This document shows, piece after piece, positions 55,672 to 64,000 of a DNA stretch of 64,000 bases. The translations under genes were made by a program, and so were the position numbers. The notes under the pieces were generated by a model. It searched no databases. It was not told the DNA's origin and saw nothing but the letters and a program-made list of their open reading frames with translations. The stretch is taken from contig JADNRV010000008.1 of NCBI GenBank assembly GCA_015499995.1, forward strand, positions 372,001 through 436,000, in the 5' to 3' direction. Every line of letters begins with the position of its first letter. Position 1 is the first letter of the stretch. The stretch is from Flammula alnicola. Its lineage: Eukaryota > Basidiomycota > Agaricomycetes > Agaricales > Strophariaceae.

Positions 55672-58479
55672 GACGAAATTTGGGGGCTTTGTCTTCGTCG
55701 ACGCTTGAACCAGTTTGCAATCCTACCATTTAACATTGGCTGAGAGATCTTTGCTTAGACATCCAATACACCTATTTATAACAAGGAATTATTTTAGCGC
55801 TTGTTCATTATAATTATATGGCTCAGGCAATGTAGTGTAATTTAGGGTCCTTGGAAGGAGGCTTCCCTTCTAAGCATGCAGCCATCCTGGTGCCATAAAA
55901 CATTTGCATCACATAGTTTTAGCATATATATCTATGATTATGCAAAAATATTGGAGCTTAGAAGTACTTCAGCGCCTAAAATCCTCTTCGCAATACGAGA
56001 ATCCATGGAAGCGCACTCGATCACGTGATGACCGCGACAGAAATTTGTGCTCGCCCATGATATGCACGCTCACCTACTTCCCAATAACGCTCGGTCTCAA
56101 GGTTTCAGGCAAGTATTGTATATATGTTCTATATCTCATATCAAATTTCCTTTTAATGAAAAACACCCAGTAATATCCTTGTATTCCTCACATATTGTCA
56201 ACCAAGGATTTCACAAAATGATTCTTGTATATGGACTGGAAATTTTTCAAGACAATTATTTTTATTACAAATTACATAGAAGAGTAGCTATACATCCTGG
56301 CTTTATGATACATTTTATTTGAAGAAGAAACGTTGAGACCTCGTTGAGTTAGATACCATTCAGAAAGCCCATCAAATCCGTCACTCTGAAGCAAGCGGCT
56401 CGCATTACATAGGTGTGATACTGCTGAATATTAAATGAAATTAAATCAAAGAGGGGGGGAAAGAGAGTAATTAATTGTACGTGCCCTTGGTGGGCCAGCT
56501 CTCTTATAATTTGGTATTCACCTCTGAAGACTCCAGGGTACATAATGGCCAAAATAAAATTCAAAATTTCTGAACGCGCTTCGCACGAAGGGCCGCAAAA
56601 GCCGACAGATGTCTAATTAGCCTAAAATACAGAATTTTCTCTGCGCTTCGTGCACTTGACTCCTTAACAAATTAAATTGAGGATTTGAGGTACCCCTTTT
56701 ACTTCTAGGGCTTTCAAAAATTAAATCAGAGCCATTTCTCTCTCTCTCTAAAAATCAGATTTCTAAGAAACTCGGGTTCAGTATTATTTTTTGTAGTGCA
56801 CTTCGCGCATATATTTCTCAGAACTAAATATTAGAACAAAATTAATGTACGTGCGGGGTCCTGTTTCCATTTTTTTGGCTGCAGGCAATTACCCACTCTT
56901 CCCCAATCCAAAAAAAAATCAAAGTGGTTCAAAAATTCAATGTTATATGGATATTTAATTCCGGACAGTTTTAAAAACCCCCCTCTTTGTCCTAGACTCA
57001 TAAATTTATCCCCATCTTCAATCTGGTTTACTGAATTTTAATTACTACGCTGTATCTCTGTCAAAAACAGCTCAAGAACACCTCAGAAGGTGCAGATGTG
57101 GACATGTGACTTTGTTTGTACATAATTATATCATGTTTCAAACTCAGTTACATCATAGTTGGCCCACACCTATCGAAAGCGAGCCGAAGCAAGCCCCTTC
57201 AGCGAAGGTGTCCGGGAACCGGACCGGAGCAGGGGCTTGCTCCGAACCTAGATAAATGTCGACAGACAACAGTATTTGTGTTTGTGATCGTCGCCAAACA
57301 TTGAACAGGTATCGGCTTCCCGGACCGCGATTAGGGGTTAGCTTTCACAGTTTCGTTTCGTTGGTTTCGAGCTGCGGTTATACTCAAGTTACGGGCATGA
57401 GCACCAGTGCAATAGCAATATTTCAGAAGGTTATAGAAAGGAATATATATTGCATACCCTTCATCAGAATACTTGTAGCATCGAAAGAATGCTACATTCC
57501 TCGCCGTGGAAGTTGGAGAGAGGGCAGACAATTAAATTCTGGGAAGGTAATGCATCCACAATTTGCTCGCTTCCCGAGAAAGTCTGAGCTGGTCCGAGAT
57601 GCGACCTACATTACTGGAAATCATAGAAACTATCACACGCGCGTCCAAGAAAATGTCAGGAGTAGAATGATCGAAGAGGTGCTAGAAAGCATGCTGAAGA
57701 TTTGAAGGATTCGAGAACAGAATAGCTCTTATTCAGAACTCGGGTATAGTCATCAGAAGTAATGCATTAACCACAAACCTAACCAGATTGAATTCAAACT
57801 TCAACCAAGCAAATCAGAATGGAACAATAACTTTACTGAAAACGAGCATCTTACCCACTGACATTTGCTCAGAACAACATCGCGAGAGCCACATCAAAAA
57901 ATCCTGTGCATTTTCGACCTTGTAACCATGGCTCGCGGTGACTTCTGTCCATTGCTGATGAATTAGAAGTCGAAAATCATAAGGTAAATCGCCCGTAATT
58001 GAAGCTCATCCATCACGGTGTGATGGCATTCTATTTATATCTGACTGAGCAACTCCTCTTGGATAAGTTGTATTGACGTTGATGGCAATGAGCACAGAGC
58101 AATGAGTACTAACGTACCTCGATTCACTGTAACTGAGAAGAAATAGTATAATTTGTTTGACTTCGAGGCGTCGAAAAGCGTACATGCACGTACAGTAATA
58201 TCTGCAAAGATGCGATTAACCAAAGAAAATAAGACGAGCTCTGGGATTATATCTACTAACAGCATTCCCAAGCTCGAGGCCATTTGACACGAACGACATA
58301 TCAAAGGTCTGGCAGAACCAGATGGTGCATACTGTCATCCGCCACCCAAGGACGCACAACGGTGGGACTGCCGCATAGCACTATCACACCACCACCCGGG
58401 TTCATCTGTCATCGATGTCAATCACCTCTTCTCGCGCTCTGGACCTCACAGGTGGAGGGGGGAATAGGGAATGCGCACC

Positions 58480-58486
58480 TATAAAG
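58480..58486 (+). promoter_or_regulatory. Probable TATA box of the lysozyme gene
   Basis: TATAAAG lies 164 bp upstream of the start codon, followed by a pyrimidine-rich leader with GTTCTC repeats near 58530-58560. Confidence 0.5.
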
Positions 58487-58649
58487 GAGACCCCAGCTCA
58501 AGGAGCCAACTCTCTTTTCCTCCAATCCCAGGTTTCGTTCTCGTTCTCGTTCTCGTTCCTTCCTTTCCTTCGTTCATTCTTTTTTTCATCTGTTTATTCC
58601 TTTCATTCTTTTGCTTCCCTCTTGAAGAGGTTTATTTCTGGAAAACAAC

Positions 58650-60112
58650 ATGAAGTCATTCACATTCATTCTCCTTGCTATTGCCCTTGCGCAAGCCGCA
58701 CCTCTACTGCAGCCATGCGGAAGTTCAGATTCGCGCGCTGACAATGCCGGTACGCGTGTAATCTCACCTGTAAATTCGACGACGATGCTAAAAGTTGTAT
58801 TATATCTTCATTAGTTCTGTTCCGCGCGAGCAATACAAACCTCGACGCGCGCCACCCGATCTTTGGCCTCTCTAAGTTCGCCAGACGCAGCATTTTCGCT
58901 AGGCAAGACGACTTTGGCGACGATTCAAGCGACGACTCCAGCTTCGACGACGGGTCGGATGATACTTCGGGAGAGGACGACTCTACCGACAATACCGATG
59001 ATAGCGGTGACGGTTCCTTCGACACTGGCGCTGATGATACCGGAGACGATACCAGTGCCGACGATGGCAGCCTCGATACTACTGCAGACGATGGTACCGA
59101 CAACACCGGAGGTGACACCACAGGAGCCGACAGTGGCTTCGATACCACTGCCGACGATGGGTCTGCGGATGACGGGTCTTTGGGCGACTCCGGCCTAGAC
59201 TCGACTGACCCCACCAACGATGGCACCGACACCACAGATTCCACAGATACTGGAGGTGACACCACTGATTCAACAGACGGTACCGACACCACGAATGGCA
59301 CGGACGCTGCTGACGGAACTGACACCACCGATGGAACTGGCACCACTGACGGCACTGAATCTACCGATGGCACTGATTCCACCGACACGACTGACGGTTC
59401 CGATTCTACACTCTTTGGTGCAAGCAACAGCACAGACACCAGTGACACCACTGCAGCCACGGACAATTCTGCCAGTGATACAACCACCGCCGATGACAGC
59501 GCCACCAACTCGACCTCGACCTCGACACCCAGCGCGGACGCCGCCTCGAGCTCCGTCACCACCGCCGCCGAACCCAGCGCAACCGACTCGGCTGCCAGCA
59601 CCAGTGCCACCTGCGCGTCCTCCTCCACCGGCCCCAACGTCGCCACCGACTCGCTGATCCAGCAATTCGAAGGCTTCGTCGCGAGCCCCAAGCCAGACCC
59701 CATCGGCCTCCCCACCGTTGGCTTCGGCCACAAATGTGTCCAGGCCAACTGCGCCGAGGTGCCCTTCTCCTTCCCCCTCAGCCAGTCCACCGCCACGCAG
59801 CTCCTGCAGAACGACGCGACCAAGTTTGTCAGTTGCCTGCACGGATTCATCAGCAACTCTGTGACGCTCAATGATAACCAGTTCGGCGCGCTCACGGCGT
59901 TCGCGTTCAACCTGGGCTGTGGCACCGTCCAGACGTCGACTCTGCTCAAGCGACTGAATAACGGCGAGGATCCGAACACTGTCGCTGCAGCTGAGATCCC
60001 CAGGTTTAACAAGGCTGGCGGCAAGGTGCTCTCTGGTTTGACCAGACGCCGCGCTGCAGAAGTCTCTCTTTTCCAAACACCCTCGAGCGTCGTCGCCCAC
60101 CCGCTCTGCTGA
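58650..60112 (+). CDS. Secreted GH24 phage-type lysozyme with Asp/Thr-rich linker
   Basis: Two exons (58650-58749, 58815-60112) encode 465 residues. A clear signal peptide, MKSFTFILLAIALAQA, is followed by a short propeptide ending at a dibasic site (KFARR|SIFAR). A linker of about 240 residues consists almost entirely of Asp, Thr, Ser and Gly, in repeats such as DGTDTTDGT. The C-terminal ~160 residues are a GH24 domain: LIQQFEGFVASPKPDPIGL with the catalytic-type Glu, then PTVGFGHKC, LNDNQFGALTAFAFNLGCGT and GLTRRRAAEVSLF. GH24 enzymes cleave the peptidoglycan glycan chain; the family is best known from phages, and fungal members are thought to derive from bacteria or phages by horizontal transfer. 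Secretion suggests a role against bacteria outside the cell. The Cys residues in the domain suggest disulphides suited to export. Confidence 0.92.
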
Positions 60113-61691
60113 ACCACCAATCTGCTGATTGATGACAGGTGCTTCAAGCTTCATTTACATATTTAATATTATGATCATGGACTACAGCGGGAGATGCAAA
60201 TTTATTTTTTCCATTTTAGCAATTCTTACTTTAAAAAGAGATGGATTCTGTAGAAGGAACGTACCTCATCTGAACGATCAAAATTCCTGGCCGGATATTA
60301 TTTCCCGTGCGAAAGACCATATGTCTTGAGGACTGCTGCAGAAGTCCCTCTTTCCAACCGCATTCGAGCGTCCAACTGGCCCTGCTACATCGATCTCTGG
60401 CCTCTTTGGTTGACAGGTATGGGTGTTTCGAGTTTCATACGAATATATGCGCAATTGTTATGATAAATTGCAGCAGGGGGTGTGTCCTTGGGTTTCCAAA
60501 TTACCTCAAGAGAGGTAGATGCCGTTGAATGGACGTACCATGATCTGAATGGTCAAACTTGCCTGCCTGACTACCGTTTGTTTGAGAAAGAGCCCATGCC
60601 TGTCAATTGGTGCCTCTGGTCAACCGGTCACAGGTTTGCTTTGGACGTGTGGGGGAAGAGACAACAGTCCAACTCCGCGAATGGCTCGGAAGCTTTGACG
60701 GGACCTCGCCTCTTGACAATTGTATGTACTTAGATGTCCGGGGATCGGGAAACCAGTGGAAATCCGCACTGGAGCCCTTTGATGCCGACTCGAGAAGGAC
60801 TTCATGAAAATAGAAAAAGAAATGTCAGGGCGAATAGAAGAGAGCTGGAAATAAATGTACCGCTAAAACCATTACTGGCACTACAGAGCAGCAACCAATG
60901 ATGAGTTCCAAATCTTGTCGTGTGATAAGTTCTGGTTAAGCCTCCATCGCCAAGATACCGGCTAGAAAGGAGAGAAGAACAGAGTTATCAAATGACTTCC
61001 GCGCTCGTCATGGAGAGTTCAACTGTTGGGTACTATCGGGCACGCCAGAAGTCACCGAGGTCAGGGTGATGGCGGTGATTAAGCAACCACCTCGGTGGAC
61101 TGTACTACTGTTGATGTGACAATTTCGACGTGCTGGGGTCGTTCGGAAGAGCTTATAAAACCCCAACAATTGTGGATATGGGGTTCAAGGGATTCTTGCC
61201 GGTCTATGCGGTGCGTAGATATGTTAAACACGATTCTGGACAGCCCTTGCTGGCCTTAAGAGCCGCTCAACGCAAATTTAACTATACTTAGAGTATGTTG
61301 GGTTGATATTGGTTGGTATGAAAAGAATAATAACTAAAAGGACGGCTTACCGGAGGTAGACCGTAGAACTCCAGCAATCCTCGGAGGCCAGCCGATGGCC
61401 GTATGATTGGGCAAGACTTTTAACTCTTCTTCAACATTCTGCTACGTTGTTTACCAGATTGACGAGGACTGATTAATAGATTTGTTGGCCGAAGGGTAGC
61501 TGTGAAAGCTATCACAGCGTGCAGTTGTAGGAAAGAGAGGAGGTCACAGAGAATTGTGATGTGACGAAAGCCGGAAAGATGGGCACTTTCATACTTATAA
61601 GTAGAACCCGGGTGTATAAGTACACAACCCCATGTCTGCTCTGTCTCTCACACCGCATAGCTAAACGGACCGTCGCTTTCGCTCTCGGATC
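60113..61691. other. Intergenic region with duplicated lysozyme 3' end
   Basis: A second, decayed copy of the lysozyme 3' end begins at about 60334 (GCTGCAGAAGTCCCTCTTTCC, compared with GCTGCAGAAGTCTCTCTTTTCC near 60053). The similarity continues through the 3' flank (GGAACGTACCTCATCTGAACGATCAAAA near 60257, compared with a related stretch near 60530). No other gene is supported. Confidence 0.6.
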
Positions 61692-63749
61692 ATGTCCCTC
61701 TCCAATATCCCTACCTCTTCTCTCAAACAATTTCGCTCACCGTTGACGCGCACTCCGGGGGATTTGTTAATCGAAATTGCTCTCTTCCTGGAGCTGCGCC
61801 AAGATCTCCTCAATTTCTGCCTTACTGTGCGTGCTCAACCCCTGTATATGGAGCCCAGGAATGACATAATTCACAGTCCAACTATGTCTTTTCCAACGTC
61901 TCTTCAGTGCTTTACGAAACCGTCGTCTTGGAGTCCGTGGAACAATGCCGTCTCACGCTAGGAATGCTCTCGAGAAACAATGGTATCGCCCGCCATGTAC
62001 GCCACCTCGTTATTCGCCCACAGGCGAGACACAGAACGTATTTCACCCTCGACCACAATGCAGCTGCCTCCGCTGCTGTGAGGGAGACAGTAGGATCGAT
62101 GTGTTTGGATGCGTTGGTGAGATTCATATGGGATGCGGACGAGTTGCCCTACCATGACGACATGTGGTTTGCCTTGCGTGCTGGGTGCGTCTTACAGAGT
62201 TAACTTCCGATTATGAACTGGGCGACTAATAATCCCCGGTGGAACGCAGTTGTCCGCAATTGCGGTATATCGGCACTTCCATTGGCACAGTCCTTCCCTA
62301 TGTGAATAGCCATGTACGTTAAGTTTATCTACATATATATTTGTAGAATTAACATCTCTACCTGCTCTAGTTATTCGATTTCCATGACTTGAAAGGTTTC
62401 TTTTTAACGCTAAAGAATGGATTTTACGAGCACCACACCGACCTATTCACCGATGGTCAGCATCCTACTTGTACCTCGTTTCTTCAACTCATAAATAAAA
62501 TCCAGAAGAACATCCCGTATTCCAGAACTTCAGGACCATGCTGATCCGCCGAAGTCCCAACCTCGAAGAGCTGATGATCGCAGGCTTCTCGACCGTTCCT
62601 ACTGACGTCCATTTCCTCCTCGAAGGTCGATGGCCGAAATTACGAAAACTGGCTTTGGGTGACGTATGTGTCGACTGGTTCCACAGATCGCTGAATCCGG
62701 GGGAGAAGCGGCCCTTTATCGCCTTCCTCGAGGCCCATCCCGGGTTGGAGTCGCTCAGCCTCTCACGACACACCATTCAGCCTATCCATTTAACGACTTT
62801 AGACCCTGCAGCGCTCAGTCAAGTGACACACTTCTCTGGGACCCACCAGCAGCTCCATGCGCTGACGCATGTGCATCACTCTGTCAAATCGGTGGTGTTT
62901 AGAGATCCAGTAGAGACGCGTGACGTCTCTGCGCCGACGGTGGCGAGTCTGTTGCGCGACTTGACGTCACTTACGAGTTTGAAGATCTCGTTTACGCTCC
63001 ATTCGATGTATGATAGCGGCAACCTTCTTCGGTCGCTCATACAGTCGTGTCCTAGGCTGCGGCACCTTGAACTGACGTGCGCGCACAAGCCTTCGTTCCA
63101 AATTGTACGTCGCATACCCTCTACCTTATCTTTCAATGCGTCTATCTCTAACTCTTCTATTCGCTATGCACAGGACGCATTCGCCAAAACCATCCGCGGC
63201 TTCCCCAAACTGCGCACGCTGCACCTCGCCATCGTCCGATACCCAGGCGACGAGACCCTTGCATCGGGCGCCGCGCGCATCGCACGGAGCAACCCCCGCC
63301 TACACAAATTCTCGCTAACCTTCATCCCGCCCGTGTACCCCGTGCCCCTTCCCTTCTCGCTGCCGTACCGCCCTTTCCCCTTCCCTTTCCCCGCACACGC
63401 CACGGGCATGTTCGAAGTATCGTGCGATCAGCACGGACTGCCCCTTTCGCTTTCTGCCGTCGAGCACAGCCGCTTCGTCTGGCCGTGGGGAATGGGCGTG
63501 TCGAAGAGGACACGGAAGTACTTGCAGGACCTGAGACCCTTCAGTTATCCTGGAAGAAGGAAGACCGGTGTGAGGGGTTTGATGGGGCTAGTTGTTGAGA
63601 GGAGCTCGGCGGGGGAGGAGATGAGGATGATTTTATTCTGCGTGTTTTTGGCGGTTTTGGCGGGCTGTGGGATTGTGGCGAATGGGGCGAATAAGATGGC
63701 GAGGTTGGCTGCGGTGGACCGGGAGCATCGAATGGCGATTCCGATGTGA
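61692..63749 (+). CDS. F-box/LRR-like protein with C-terminal membrane segment
   Basis: At least six exons. The first begins MSLSNIPTSSLKQF and contains an F-box-like TPGDLLIEIALFLELRQDLL; after introns near 61828, 62188, 62312 and 62454 the large exon holds LRR-type units (SPNLEELMIAGFS, LRKLALGDVCVDW, HPGLESLSLSRHTI, CPRLRHLELTC), and after one more intron (63104-63172) FPKLRTLHLAIVRYPG and NPRLHKFSLTFIPP. Near the C-terminus EMRMILFCVFLAVLAGCGIV is a strong hydrophobic segment, followed by a short polar tail, so the protein may be tail-anchored. F-box/LRR proteins usually recruit substrates to SCF ubiquitin ligases. It is not closely related to the F-box family at 30-38 kb. The membrane segment is unusual for an F-box protein and suggests action at an internal membrane. 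Confidence 0.75.
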
Positions 63750-64000
63750 TCAGCTGAATCTTTCTTTATTTAATTTATTCTCCATCTCTTAGTGTACTCT
63801 AGTAATATACAAGGATATATGTATTTTAATAACAGGAACATCTTTTCTATCCTACGCAAAATTCGATGCTTGAATGCTGCCTTCGCTCGATTCATTCGAG
63901 CAATCTTGCGCTATAGAGTTAATGAGAGATGAATTATGGAACGTGGTATATGGTATTGAGCTACAAATATAAAGCCTAGTAATTACACGAGGATAAAGCA

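Larger units (their letters stand above)
54679..58649. other. AT-rich gene-free region
   Basis: About 4 kb without a supported gene. It includes two small inverted-repeat units sharing the word GCAAGCCCCT (55579-55670 and 57188-57240), and near 56560-56840 a cluster of GCGCTTCG(T/C)GCAC words. The last 170 bp form the promoter of the lysozyme gene. Confidence 0.55.

Noticed and set aside
58678..60147. A 489-codon minus-strand open frame
   Set aside because: It is the mirror of the repetitive Asp/Thr-rich lysozyme coding sequence and has only Ser/Val low complexity. The plus strand has a signal peptide, intron and catalytic motifs.

Overview
The window is eukaryotic nuclear DNA from a basidiomycete fungus, most likely a mushroom-forming agaricomycete. 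Coding regions are cut by many introns of about 50-70 bp with GT-AG ends, small exons are common, and several families typical of these fungi are present: a FunK1-type protein kinase, DUF6535 membrane proteins, expanded F-box families and a phage-type GH24 lysozyme. No operon, CRISPR array, rRNA or convincing tRNA was seen. The genus cannot be named from the sequence.

Layout. 1-4.4 kb: a CACTA-like element with matching ends, then a small carboxymuconolactone decarboxylase-family gene in six exons, then structured non-coding DNA with long palindromes. 4.4-7.4 kb: two housekeeping genes, a SUR7/PalI membrane protein and the shared RNA polymerase I/III subunit RPAC1. 7.7-17.3 kb: three copies of a microbial-type poly(ADP-ribose) glycohydrolase-like gene on the minus strand. 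Copies 2 and 3 lie in a 1.5-kb segmental duplication separated by about 4.2 kb of transposon-derived DNA, including a Mutator-like element (9-bp target duplication, ~78-bp inverted repeats) and a 630-bp hAT-type element (8-bp target duplication, 16-bp inverted repeats).

18-29.7 kb: two convergent DUF6535 paralogues enclose a DUF7726 gene and a gamma-tubulin complex component. The plus-strand DUF6535 gene is interrupted by a 235-bp TA-flanked mariner-type MITE; removing it restores a reading frame that aligns with the intact paralogue. 30-38 kb: three F-box genes in a row, the middle one with a 1-bp frameshift, with an interferon-induced 6-16 (IFI6/IFI27)-like gene between the second and third. 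A fourth, decayed F-box copy lies at 46 kb on the other strand. 38.6-39.4 kb carries proline-rich and purine-rich low-complexity DNA next to a duplicated segment.

40-45 kb: a bZIP factor resembling HAC1/XBP1 (unfolded protein response), whose downstream sequence keeps coding character in other frames, and a FunK1 kinase. 48.7-54.7 kb: a large multi-pass membrane protein with a long disordered tail. 54.7-58.6 kb: AT-rich intergenic DNA. 58.65-60.1 kb: a secreted GH24 lysozyme with a long Asp/Thr-rich linker. 61.7-63.7 kb: an F-box/LRR-like protein with a predicted C-terminal membrane segment.

The genes do not form a pathway. The housekeeping genes look stable, while the accessory genes (PARG-like, DUF6535, F-box, lysozyme 3' end) show repeated local duplication, deletion and element insertion.
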